The notes beneath the pieces were generated by a model. The model was not told where the DNA came from and did no database searches. It saw only the letters and a list, made by a program, of their open reading frames with translations. 64,000 nucleotides of DNA from Phallusia mammillata (Eukaryota; Chordata; Ascidiacea; Phlebobranchia; Ascidiidae): positions 5,027-69,026 of the forward strand of contig QLIY01000618.1 in assembly GCA_003260075.1 (NCBI GenBank), given 5' to 3'. The translations under genes were made by a program, and so were the position numbers. Every line of letters begins with the position of its first letter. Position 1 is the first letter of the stretch. This document shows, piece after piece, positions 49,899 to 60,828 of this stretch.

Positions 49899-52800
49899 TT
49901 TAATTAATGCTTACATTGTTTTAGCACCTTCGTGTCAGGCCAGAGACTTGACAAACGAAACCGGCTTTCTAAGTTCCCCAGGATTTCCCGAAACTTATCC
50001 CAGTCACACGAGATGCACTTGGTTCCTTACAGCACCTTCACAAAAGGTAAACTTATGACGTTTACTTTGAAATCAAAATCTTAAACAAACTATTCAATGA
50101 ATTTCCTTTTTGATACACCTTAGGGTAAACGTTTTATGTGCACCATACCGCCAAATGCGTTCACAAAGTGTAGTAACTTGACGCATAATTTGTCCGGTGT
50201 CTGTATTATTGCACATGCACCACCATTTCGGCACTTTTTGTGCTCGTTAAAATGTCGATTTTTTTGCAGCAGTTTAAAAAGTGCATGAAATCGCTATGTC
50301 AATTTTAAACGGTGTACGTGAACAATAAAGGTTTGTGAAAAAAAAAAACTGAAGAGTGTTTTTTTCAAAATCTTGTGGTTTTAAATGTTGGTGGGATTTG
50401 AAACGTAAAATTTAAATATTAATCATTTACGTTTATGATTCAGGTTATTGAGATGAGATTTGTAACATTCAACCTTCCGTACAGCTATCACACCTGTACT
50501 GGTGTCTATTTGGAGATATCAGAAAATACTACATCTGTAAGTCCATTCTGTGACTTAAATGCATAGCATGTTTCTATCGTTTAACAAGTTTTAGCTAAAT
50601 GTGCTTTTCGGATATTTTAGTCACAATGTGAATGATTCGTTTACACGTTTATTTACTTGTTACTAACATTCGTTTACTTGTTTCATATATTTGTTTGCTT
50701 AGGCTACCAAGAGGATTTGTACGTTGCCAAGACGACGTTACACTTTGATAACTCCCGGTAATACGGTTGCTTTGTCATTTAATTCCGACCATCAAACAAA
50801 CTATCGAGGATTTCTGCTATATTGGAGAATGACAGGTAATATTACATGTTTGAGTACTTGATAACCTTTTTTAAACATTTTTACATTTTCTGCTCATTAA
50901 TGCTTTCTTTGAAGGGGCATCGTACAGTTTTTGGTTGTTTATTTTTTTCTAACGCAAGTTTGTTGATACGTTTCGTCACAAAAGAGCGATTCACACAGAT
51001 TTAAATGTTTATGTATTATTGGAAGATTAGATGTGTGTCAAAATATATTTTAACCCGTCTCATTACGTTCGTTACTTTACGCTGCAAATAGTAACTATAG
51101 TTTAACACCTACTTCTCAAAAAAGTTTTTTGAATAATTTGTTTAATTTGATTCTCTTAATTTTTAATTTGTTTTAATTGCTTGTAAAATGTACTTACTTA
51201 TGTTCTTTTATGTAGAAGAAAAAGTTTCAAAGGTTTGGTTCAGTTGAACCGCTTACAGTGTTTATCATGAAGTTGTCCTTTCAAACCTAAAAACTATCAA
51301 GAATTCCTATTCTGTTTATTATTGGCGCCCTTTTCATTAAAACTTAAAATTTAAAGATATTTATTTTTACAGATCGTAATACAAGTGCGCCAGGTAAGAC
51401 AATTTTTAAAACTAAAAATGAAATTTGAGCAAATTTGCGTTTTACATACCTATTTTGCAGCTTCGTGCGCCGGCACCTTTAACAGAACAAGTGACAATAT
51501 CCAGTCCCCAAATTATCCGAATGGTTACTCTTCTAACCTTGACTGCTTTTGGAAACTTGTTCCCCCTTCAGGACAGGTTCATAACTAACTAAATGATTTG
51601 GAGTGGGTGTATCCCTTATTTCTTAAATTTTAGAATTACTTGTGTTTGTGCGTTGCAAATAATCTATAAATGTCGCTATTTCAGTACTCAAGATATACTC
51701 TTTATTCTTCCTCCATCGATCTTGAAAGAAGCGAGAATTGCTCCTTCGACTATTTGGAGATCTCCCTTGATGGCAAACCTGTAAGAGTCATGATTTTAAT
51801 AACCACAGTATGAAATTGCAGACATTCATTTATTTTCAGACCGGCCAAAGATATTGTTCCAATGAATTTTTTTCCCATCGTTTTTATTCGTACGCAACTG
51901 TTACTTTTCATTCCGATGCGTTTCTTGGGGGCAACGGGTTCTACCTTTACTGGTATGGCACAGGTAAGATGTTTTTTGTTAATTTTGGTAGAATTTGCAA
52001 GTTGTCTTTTTAGCTTTTACTTGTTACTTTTGCACTCCCGAAGTTTGCAATTATGCAAGTTATTTTCACTCATTTTTAGTTTTTAAATGTTATTTCCTTC
52101 TAGACTTTTTCCATTTCTTTATTTTCCAGATGTAGTTTTGAACACAACGATTAACTCAACCAACATGCCATTTACTTCAAGCTACTATGGTTTGTTTGTT
52201 TTGTTTGTTTTTATTGTTTGATAACAATACTACTACTTTGTCAATGTTCCAGATAATTTGCGACAATATATATTATTTATTCCTTTTGTCTTTATTTTTA
52301 CTTTAAAGAAACCAATCCAACTGCTATCACCAATACTACTACTTCGAATGGTAGGTAACCGTTTTTCGCAAATTTTGACTTGTTGCTTTTGCTCCAAATC
52401 GTTTCAATTTTGTTGAAGGAATATAATTCAGCGCTGCATTTCAAATTTGTATTTTTCTTTTCTTCAGGCACGACGAGATGGCGACCAGGTACTGTTATCG
52501 TAAGTTAGTCACTGTGATTTTTTAGTTCTCCCCCCCCCCTTTTTCTTTTCTTCAGGCACGACGAGATGGCGACCAGGTACTGTTATCATAAGTTAGTCAC
52601 TGTGATTTTTTAGTTCTGCTGTCAGTTCAGCTGTGTTCAGCAGTTACTGGTTGAGAATTGGGCACTTTAACAGTAATGCTTTTTTACTTGGACAGTAAAT
52701 GTTGATAGCTCTGCAATGCCACTATCATTTAGTTTTAAAAACTTTACAATAATAAACTGAATAAACTTTCACATGGGAACACAATAGGTTGCAAGGCGGA

Positions 52801-55800
52801 CAACTTTTTTTACGAAAACCAAGGCTCTTTGGCAATACCTGGAACTACGACAGATGAATACCCAAGTACCTACTGTACCTGGATAGTTCAAGCATCATAT
52901 GGAAAGGTTTAAATTACGCTATTTTAACACATAAATTAAAAAGTTTGTCGCATCTTTATGTTTTCTAGGTTCTAAACGTTAGCTTTTTGGAATACAATTT
53001 AACATCCAGTCTGGAATGCAGCAGACTATACATTCAGGTTTACCAAGGTTCTCGGTGGCAAAACGTGGTAAGAAATAGAATACAAAAACAATATAGAACT
53101 CATACGGGTACTAGTGTTGTTTAAAAAATCTCGACTATTTAAGTAAATTTTTATGCAGTGTAATATTAAGAAACGCTTGGGTATGGACTTAGTCACGCGG
53201 GAAACTTTAAAACATAATTATTGTTAGCAATACCTTTAACAAAACATAGTAATTGCCAACCACTTTTGTGCGATCGTGTGTGTATTGGAAATAATAATAG
53301 GCTGTTTTTAAGTTCGTTTCTTTGTTGAATGCAAGACTAAAAATGGCAAAAAAGGTTGCTTCTATGCAACCAGAAGTGTATCTCCTGCTCTTTATGCATC
53401 ATCCTGACACACTTTTGTCAGTCGGCAGTAACTTTAAATCCGGATGTCCGCTGAATTTAGGATGCCTTAGATGAGAACTTTCTGGAATTTAAACACGCTG
53501 TGCGTTGTATTACAGTACAAGCAACCTCTGTGTTCAAATTCTAAACCAAAGTCGTTCGTGTCAAATTCCAATGTGCTATACGTGGTGTTGAGTTATTTCT
53601 GGGAAGGAACATACACAAGTCCAGGTCACGTGACTATCAACTGGGAAGCTGTCGGTAAGAAAACTTTCTTTTTTGTAGCAACATGTAAGTAATCACTTCT
53701 GCTATTGAGGGCTTACACAAATGTGATATTTATAGCATTTCACCAAATTAAAAATTAGTGTTTTTTCTTTTTTACCTTCAGATGGTAAATACAGTGCTTT
53801 CTCGATTATTCGTATTTCGTTTGAGAAATGTTTTTTATAATTTTGAGAAAGTATTTATAAAATGTTTTTTATGTGTTGATATGAAGCTGGAGGTGTGCGA
53901 CTTTTATCAACTGTTTATATTTGCTTACTTAGTCTGTTTTTTGTTGTTGTTTTTTTGTTTGTTTGTCAAACTTGGTTCCAATTAGACCGTGTAATCAATG
54001 AAAGTTGTAATTACCCTCAACACGAGAACTAAATTTTGGGTATTTTTCTAGATCCTGTGAACTACACAATTACGCCAGCTACTGGTAGGTTCGGGTTTGT
54101 TAGCCTACATTTTACAAGGATCATATGTTTTCCTATTAATCATTTTTTTAGTTTTTACCTGCGGTTACGTGATCACTAACACTTCCGGTGTCATTCACTC
54201 ACCAAATTATCCAATGAATTACGACAACAACCAGGATTGCAGGTGGATAATAAATGCACGGCCTGACCAGGTACGTTTCTGAGATATAGAAGTCGTTTGA
54301 AAGAGAATGACTAATTTTGTTTTCAGATTATCACAATACAATACACTATGGATATCGAAGGCATTTACGACTGTCATTTGGACTATTTAAGAATAGCAAA
54401 CACTTCACAGGTTTGTTTTTAAAAATGAAAGTTAAAATATGGGCTCTATAAGTTCAGTGTACTTTGTTAAGTTATTTTTATGGGTCCCCTTTCTTGAAGG
54501 GAAAGTTTAGTTTTTCTAAGAAAATTTGTGCCTGAAAACTGACCTTGGACAGCAATATCGAGGTCAAAGCGAAAGATTACATTGGAAGAATCGTTTTCGT
54601 TCCTTTTTACTCTTAATTATATCACAATAATTATACCAAAAGATAACGAATTTAACTATAATCGCACCATTTTTACACCGTAACATAAACACACGTGTGG
54701 GACCCACCCACATGTGTGTCGATCAAATGTTGTGTATGTAGTAAATCGGTAAATATGATAGAGAATATATAAAATGGAAGTATATAGGAAAGCCAACATT
54801 CTAGGCATAATATAATGTGCTAATTTGGAAAATGCTGTTTGTTCTAGGTGTACGAAACAGCTATGTAATTTTGTCTACGTCTTCCATAGATCTTTTTGTT
54901 TGACTAAAGCAAGTTTTCATTTTCTGCCTCAAATATTTTGTTACTTTTGTATTGTTTTATAACTTATGTACGCCTATATTACATGCAATATTCAAAGCCC
55001 TTACTTTGTTGTCTTGCATAGAATGCATCATATGATTGTGGTCTCCTCTACAATAGCCCGTTATTTTCTCACCGGGGACCACTTACTATAGATTTTCACT
55101 CCGACAATACCATCAACCGAAAGGGATTCTCTCTTACATATTCACTTCAAGGTTCGTGGTAGTTTCATAGACACATAAAAAAACAGATTAAATATCTTTG
55201 TATCAAGTAGTTAATAAGGTCCAGATCTCAAAGTACGCTTTTGGTTATCAATTCTCTTGCACCAAAATGTATTGAGTGTAGGAAACAAATTGCATACATC
55301 TAAAAACATTTCATAGAGTAATATATGCAAGGGTACTGGAGCCGAAAATATCTTTGACGAAAAATGTACATTGAAAATAAGTACTTGTTAAATTTAAAAA
55401 ATTGACTTATTTTTGCAATATATTTCGTTGCATTAGTTCAATATGAAGTCAGATATTTATCAGTACCGAATAATGTACAAACTTTTCGATTGCTGCACGA
55501 TTTATAGATGCATCATTTGAGCCTTGTGCTTTTGGTGTAAATTTTACTCAGCCCACTGGATCATTTGGAGTCGTTGCATTTCCCAACAAAAAGTTGTTCA
55601 ATGCCACGCAGTATACTTGTGAATGGACGGTTGAAGTAAATGAAAATAAAGTAAGAAATTATTTCTCTATAGATTCCGGTGTCAGCTTGTAGGAAAGATG
55701 TTAAAATGTTTTTTTTCACGCTTTGTTTTGTGGGTTGTATTTAACATCCTTTTAATAATTGATCTAATCCTTACATTTACAAATTATTGTCTTCTTTTTT

Positions 55801-58800
55801 GCAGTGTAACGGTGTTTTTTTCGTTTTATATATCTTTATGTAAAATTTAATATTGTTAAATGTATGTGCACAGGTTATTAACGTGACGGTTGATGCATTC
55901 AACGTTTCATGCTCAGGACAGTTTCTACAAGTGGACCAACCAACTGAATATAGCGTTTATCAAGTAAGGAGATGGTATCTTTTACTGTTTTACCTTTCGG
56001 TTTTATAGGTGAAGGTACCAAAGTTCTAAACAACAGTTGTGTGTACATAAATGTTATGCGAAAATATTTGATGAGCTATCGTTGATGATGTTCACTATTT
56101 TTCGGAAAAATGGTGATGCGTATCATTTCGTAGACATTCACTACAACAAACAAATGCTGCAAAGTAGAGTCTCTCTTGTATTTTTTGTTTTTTGTAGCAA
56201 AACCAACACTACTGTGGATGGAATTATCTTCGGTCCTTTATTTCAACAAACAACAGTCTAAGGTTTAGACTTGATCACCAAAATTTCGATGGAATTGGTT
56301 CCTTTCAGGTTTCGTACTCTACAACAGGTATCTGTTTTATATCACATATTGCTATTAGCCCAATCTCACTTATTCGTTTACTCTGGAATACTTGAATGTT
56401 TTTAATTTTACTTTATTGCGGTCACTTAAAATCTATAATTCCATTTGTTTTCAGATCCGCAAAGCTATGTTTTACCCGAAAGTAAGTTTTTGTTTTTTAT
56501 TGAAAATCTGAATTAACAAACAAAAAAATATACGTTTTACACTTTGGGATGTATTTGCTATGAAAATTATTTTCTTTCGTCTGTACGCAGAATTCAGTTG
56601 TGGTGAAGACCTCACTGGCGACAAGGGCTTCATTATTTCTCCCGGTTACCCACAAAATTACAGTCTCAACCAAGATTGTCGTTGGCGAATATTAAACCCA
56701 TTAAACCAGGTAGACTTTGTCACATCAAATTCTACTGCAATACTTTTCTAACTATTTTTTTACAGAAACTAAGATTGGATATGCTCCTTTTGAACGTGGA
56801 ACGAAGCTTCGGTTGTCAATTTGATTACCTACACATAAGCGGGCAAAAATCTGAATACGGCTTGACCAAAAATGTATGCGTTTTGGTTACTTTTTTTAGA
56901 ATATATATTTGTGTTCGTTTACAAAAATTTCATTTTTATAATACCCAAGGTGTCGAAGAAATTTTGTGGTTATGAGTCGGGCTTGTCATTTACATCTGAT
57001 GTAACAATAATTTTTCACTCTGATGCGCTGGTGTCAATGCGTGGCTTCATTTTGACGTGGGCTAAAATCGGTAGGCATGCATTCTGTTTTTTATGAATAT
57101 TTTGACACAAAAACGAAAATTTTTAATATACGTACGGTATATATTTTTCTTTTGTTTCAGATTTTCAAGGAAATGTGATTGGTAAGTAGCGTTAAAAGAA
57201 TTCGTGCATTACCTATGCAATGTTGAGCAGTTTGGTTACTCCAAATGTGCTGTCATTCATTAGATTTCTTGCTAAGCGATATCTTTAATCGCAAATTTAT
57301 TGGTATCATAATATCATGGTTTGTTTAGACAAGTCATGTTACAATCCACCTTTAAACGAGCCATTTGGCCTTCTTGCCTCGCCGGGATTGTTGTTCAGAT
57401 TTCCGGGCAGTGCGAAGTGTCAGTGGACAGTCACTGCTCCCTTGGATCAGGTTCGTTTGTGAAATTAGTAACATATACCCATTGTTTAAAAGTTTCTAAA
57501 CTTTTAATGATCAACCCTAGGCCTATTATTAAACGTTAAATCCTCGAGACACACGAAACATTTGAAATTTTGGTGTCCAATGGAATGATAAACTCGTGAC
57601 TGGAGGGTGGGGAGAACATAAGGAATCAAACTTGACCACGAAACTATTGATATATTGATGCAATGGTTACATAAATAAAGGAATAAAAATATTAACGAAG
57701 GCCTGTCTTGAAAGTTTCGTTTTTAAACGACATTTGAAGTTGTTCAATTCCTGATTTTCTAGGCACTTGCTCAATCCAGTCTTGTGCTTGCACCTAAAAA
57801 ATCATACTATCCTTCATTTCCTGTCATTGTTGATGACATGCTCATTTTTTAGGTTGTGACTTTTAACTTCATTCGACTTAATGGCGACTGTTATAGCGAG
57901 TACGTTGGAATTTCATGGGATTCGGTGAGTTTCCATTGCTTGTGTCTTTAATTCAAACAGCTCACTGAACTAAAAATAACTACAACTGACCTCAACACTC
58001 CAAACATAAAATTTTATTTTGCCACTACCACTATTGACAAAAATTTTAACTGCATCCTTTCTTTTGGTGTTTTTGTAGGTAACAAAGCGTTTGTGCTCTA
58101 ATCCATTTCAAAATAGCGTTGAAATTCCGAGCAATGTGGCAACCCTGACTTACACTTCCGGCGACAACGTTAATTACGGTGGATTTGCCGCTACATGGAC
58201 TTTCAAAGGTTTTTGCAGTGTAACGGTGTATCCCTTCAGGTTCGTTTGTGAAATTAGTAACATAAATACTTACAGAACGGGGTATTTCTAATGTGAAAAG
58301 TAATGGCCAATGTAACATGCTTTATATAAACCGGTGTGACTAAGGAGCATCATGTTACTGAAGGAGCAAAGAGCATTTCCCGTAGTATCTACACTTACGG
58401 GCTTAACGTGGGCATTCATAGTTAAACAGTCCGTACCAATGGTTAACCGAACGTTTTATTTTATCATGTTGCAACCACCCTGTCATGTAAAGCAGCTCAG
58501 TGCTATGTACTTATATATATATTATTTAATAAAAAAGTATTTATTTTGCAGGGCGAGCTACTACACCACCAGGTAATAAGCATGTAACATGTGCGCTTTA
58601 TCTACTTGTTACTGCGAGTGCATGTTGAAAAAAAAATATCGTTGCAAGCGAAACACATTGCATGAACAATATCTGACTTTATTTAACCTGTTTAAACTGT
58701 TTGACACTAATTTCCTATAACGGTTTAGGTAAGTAGATAGTAATTTCAAACCTTTGGAATTGACTATAACCACGTTTTGCAGTGTCCTGTGGTGGCCTTA

Positions 58801-59913
58801 TAACCCACGGGACTAGAGGAAACATTACTTCGCCCAACTATCCTGACAATTACCCACCTAATTTAGACTGTATCTGGGAGATACGCCCTCCAGCAGGAAA
58901 GGTATACTGCTTTGTCAAATGTTATAAGTTACGAACAAAATTAATTTCCCAAATTGTGTAGCTTGTTTCGGTTGCATTTCTCACTCTTCAAATGGAGCAT
59001 TCAAATAATTGCAGCAAAGCAGACTATGTTTGCTTTGCAAACGGCACCAAATGTCTGGTAAGATTATATACTGTATGTATGTGTGTATATTGTACTGTAA
59101 CAATGCTCTTTTTAGAATGGCACCAAATTCTGTAGTTGGCCGTATCCTCAGTCATTGTACAACGTGTCAAGCGCTACTATACTTTTTCATTCGGATGGCA
59201 TCATTAGTGCTCCTGGTTTTGTTTTGCAGTGGAATATTTCAGGTATGTAATTTTATCAAGTCATCTCAATTATAACAACAAGTTTCTCATGCACGAGAAG
59301 AAAACAGTAACACGTTGATCGTTACAGAGAGCATGGCATATCCTTCATCTTCTGCAGTAACCGATCCTTTGCAGTCCAGCTCTGTCTCTCAAACAGGTAT
59401 TCAGAATGCTACAAACCAACGTACAAATATTATTTCTGAATTTACAATCTTCTACATGTGTGGTGTTTCCTTAATTCTTCATGCATTGTAGTGCTTTGCC
59501 ATTAAACATTTTGATATTTTTATTGGCAAATCCAAACTTTACATTTACTTCAAATCAGTACAGTTATTGTTTATCTACATCACTTTTCAGATATTTCAAC
59601 AGATTTTTCTGGAGTCACATCGTCATCTTCAACAGGCACGATTACTTCAGTTCCAGGTCAAGCAACGGCTACTCCCTCCACCACAGTTTCGACAAATACT
59701 TCAAGTTTAACAAGTTCTAATGTCCAATTATCTACCGAGCCTCCTACTGCAAACGTTAAAAGCAGCACGTCGTCGCCAAGTATTTCTATGTCTACCACTT
59801 CTGGGTCAAGTGCTGGTAAAACGACCTCAGGATGCCCATGCATTGGCTACAGTTATTTCCAAATACTTGTTAATATTTTGATTGCATTGTATTTCGGCTT
59901 TAATTATGCTTAA
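29938..59913 (+). CDS. Giant multi-CUB surface protein: signal peptide, 22 CUB domains, Ser/Thr stalk, hydrophobic C-terminus
   Basis: One gene of about 95 exons and about 3,000 codons. Exon 29938-30028 encodes the signal peptide ([16 protein letters not shown]). Twenty-two CUB domains follow, each built from three exons of about 116-143, 72-108 and 121-142 nt with intron phases 1-0-0-1, joined by phase 1-1 linker exons of 21-69 nt rich in Thr, Pro and Asn. Each CUB has the usual Cys spacing, NYP-NYP or GFP-TYP turns, a DYLEI-type strand and a HSD or SD...GF motif near its end. The last two exons (59328-59396, 59591-59913) give a mucin-like stalk and a hydrophobic end. No EGF or other domain is seen, unlike cubilin (EGF plus 27 CUB), the nearest known layout. 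Frames run on across nearly all exons; breaks occur only at C runs (31774, 45693, 47470). Expected at the cell surface, binding protein ligands; the ligand is unknown. Confidence 0.88.
30840..31368 (-). mobile_element. tRNA-like SINE candidate, duplicated around a C run
   Basis: Read on the - strand, the sequence near 30850-30905 has an A-box-like TGGTCAGTTGGTAGTGC and a B-box GGTTCGAATCC at the usual spacing, but the T stem does not pair well, so it is a tRNA-derived element rather than a tRNA gene. The 258 bases 30850-31107 recur at 31119-31368, separated by C11 (31108-31118), which I read as C10 plus one native base. It lies in the long intron 2 of the multi-CUB gene. Confidence 0.5.
31774..31799. 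other. 26-base C run cutting the middle exon of CUB1
   Basis: The exon starting at 31721 reads [17 protein letters not shown] and then enters the run, with no splice donor before it. By analogy with CUB5 (99-nt middle exon), about 45 coding bases and the donor are lost. Confidence 0.7.
31800..32082. repeat. Direct duplicate split by a 10-base C run
   Basis: Copy a 31800-31936 and copy b 31947-32082 around C10 at 31937-31946. Copy a is thus enclosed by two runs. Confidence 0.8.
36260..36390. repeat. Dispersed repeat, related copy at about 61850-61965
   Basis: Both copies contain AACGTTG-GCAGCTATTTC, CTTGGTGA-TGTTCAGTGCA and GTGTTCTTTCAC in the same order. One is in an intron of the multi-CUB gene, the other in an intron of the last protease gene. 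Probably an old SINE or MITE family; ends were not defined. Confidence 0.5.
37715..37790 (+). other. Weak tRNA-like relic in an intron
   Basis: TGGCGGAATGGCTAGC and GGGTTCTAATCCT resemble degenerate A and B boxes. The cloverleaf is not convincing; a decayed SINE head is the most I would claim. Confidence 0.25.
38917..39137. repeat. Direct duplicate around a 10-base C run, splitting a CUB6 exon
   Basis: Copy a 38917-39022 and copy b 39033-39137 around C10 at 39023-39032. Copy a contains the start of the last CUB6 exon ([10 protein letters not shown]) and is cut; copy b restarts in the previous exon and leads into the full exon 39107-39230. Confidence 0.82.
41883..41975. other. 93-base C run in an intron
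   Basis: Immediately precedes a T-rich tract and the acceptor of the 41987-42007 linker exon. Read as a sized gap. Confidence 0.6.
45693..45705. other. 13-base C run causing a frameshift in CUB12
   Basis: The first CUB12 exon reads NGTIYSP into the run. The frame that resumes with [11 protein letters not shown] is shifted by one base relative to the start. The paralogous CUB6 exon is 119 nt; this one is 123. A 10-base placeholder plus native C bases fits. Confidence 0.75.
47069..47156. other. 88-base C run in an intron of CUB13
   Basis: Read as a sized gap. The adjoining phrase ACAACTCTTCATGTTATA before the run has a close match after it (ATAACTCTTCATGTTCTA near 47201), so the two sides may overlap. 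Confidence 0.6.
47470..47550. other. 81-base C run removing the end of the last CUB13 exon
   Basis: The exon reads [14 protein letters not shown] and then enters the run, about five bases before the expected splice donor seen in the CUB7 counterpart (40375). Confidence 0.7.
47787..48247. mobile_element. hAT-like element, 461 bp, with 8-bp target site duplication
   Basis: Termini CAGGGGTCACCAAAC and GTTTGGTGACCCCTG are perfect inverses. Flanks TTTTAAAT (47779-47786) and TTTTGAAT (48248-48255) form an 8-bp duplication with one mismatch. GCGGGCCGGAT near the left and GGCCGGATCCGGCCGGGCC near the right are typical subterminal motifs. A 21-base C run (48166-48186) interrupts it. It lies in the intron before CUB14. 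Confidence 0.85.
49360..49503. repeat. GACTCGAGTC-rich palindromic repeat
   Basis: The 10-bp palindrome GACTCGAGTC and variants (GAGTCGAGTC, AAGTCAAGTC) recur many times in about 140 bp within an intron. It is probably part of a mobile repeat; termini were not defined. Confidence 0.55.
49810..49897. other. 88-base C run in an intron
   Basis: Lies between a 21-nt linker exon (49762-49782) and the first CUB15 exon. Read as a sized gap. Confidence 0.6.
52450..52620. repeat. Direct duplicate around a 10-base C run, repeating a 21-nt linker exon
   Basis: Copy a 52450-52529 and copy b 52540-52620 around C10 at 52530-52539. The exon encoding TTRWRP occurs at 52468-52488 and again at 52556-52576. 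Both are phase 1-1, so one or both could be spliced in without a frameshift. Confidence 0.8.
52788..59242 (+). repeat. Six-CUB block, copy 3 (CUB17-22)
   Basis: CUB17: 52788-52906, 52969-53067, 53516-53654; linker 54052-54084. CUB18: 54152-54270, 54327-54410, 55022-55151. CUB19: 55508-55650, 55874-55963, 56198-56327; linker 56455-56481. CUB20: 56591-56709, 56766-56873, 56950-57070; linker 57161-57181. CUB21: 57329-57450, 57853-57924, 58079-58208; linker 58552-58572. CUB22: 58783-58901, 58962-59057, 59116-59242. More diverged than copies 1 and 2, but position-specific traits hold: no linker exon before CUB19 (as before CUB7 and CUB13), long first exon of CUB19 (143 nt), 84-nt middle exon of CUB18 and 96-nt middle exon of CUB22. 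Confidence 0.86.
59328..59913 (+). other. Ser/Thr-rich stalk and hydrophobic C-terminal signal
   Basis: Exons 59328-59396 and 59591-59913 encode about 130 residues. Most are Ser and Thr (for example [12 protein letters not shown]), then [10 protein letters not shown] and a hydrophobic end [16 protein letters not shown] before TAA 59911-59913. A Ser/Gly/Ala cluster, a short spacer and a terminal hydrophobic stretch with no cytoplasmic tail resemble a GPI-anchor signal; a single-pass anchor is the alternative. The stalk would be a target for O-glycosylation. Confidence 0.75.
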
Positions 59914-60828
59914 AACTGTGTTAGTTTGCAGCATAAACAAAATGACAGATTTTTATGTTCAATCGTTGTTTTGTTATTGAATTAGTTTTGCCAGAGTTAT
60001 CTACTGATATTGAAGAATGTGTTTTTTGTGAGTAGCAAAGTTTGATCATAAAATATATTCAAATTATACTTTAATTGTGACCGTTTAATTTCTTTACGAG
60101 ATTTCGTGTTTCATTATCTTTACATATGCATATTTGTGTGCTCTCCTCTCCATTTAATGAAAGTCTTAGTTTGGACCATTTTGCCCTAAAGCAGTTACAA
60201 AATGAACCTATTTCTGTTGCAAAATTCAGGACCAAAACTGTACTTCAAACCATACTTGATCGATTTGTTCAGCGTGTAAAATTATTCGATGTCATAAACG
60301 TCTTGTAATGGAAATAGACAACCAAAAAACAAAAGAATACAGGAAAGTAAGCACAAATTTAATTTAGGTGAAAAACTCTATTTTAGTGAAACTGTTAAAA
60401 AGAATTGGTCAATATTAAGGAAACATATCATGGTTTAATTTTAACCTTATATTTCGTTTTTCTTCAAAAATAAACTTCTACGCACATTAAACACTATGCT
60501 TTTGTACAAAATATGACATACATAAGCATTGATAACCCTGGCCTCATTTTTACATCATTTTCATTTAAATCAATTGATATAACTTGTCAGCCAGGTTAAA
60601 AGACGACAAACTAAGTGCATACAACAATAGACTTTTTCTAAAAACGAAACAAATCGAATAACAATTAAAACCGAACGCAATATAATCATGCTTTAGGCTT
60701 ACACCTGCAAAGGCGTGGTATCTATGCATATTTTAATTATTGTGGTGTGATAATCACATAAATTAAATGACTTATTTAATAAACGGCAAGAATCAAAACA
60801 CATGATATAAAAAGTCTTTTCGTGCACG
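59914..60828. other. Intergenic, convergent gene ends
   Basis: AT-rich space between the 3' ends of the multi-CUB gene and the last protease gene. No exon recognised. Confidence 0.6.

Larger units (their letters stand above)
44589..51963 (+). repeat. Six-CUB block, copy 2 (CUB11-16)
   Basis: CUB11: 44589-44713, 44952-45050, 45125-45266; linker 45471-45503. CUB12: 45640-45762 (frameshifted by a C run), 45855-45938, 46021-46144. CUB13: 46618-46754, 46819-46908, 47352-47469 (cut by a C run); linker 48299-48328. CUB14: 48397-48515, 49024-49116, 49178-49310; linker 49762-49782. CUB15: 49925-50046, 50444-50536, 50703-50835; linker 51373-51393. CUB16: 51461-51576, 51685-51780, 51840-51963; linkers 52130-52189, 52309-52350 and 52468-52488 (repeated at 52556-52576). 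Each domain matches its counterpart in copy 1 by order, marker string ([71 protein letters not shown]) and exon length. Confidence 0.88.
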
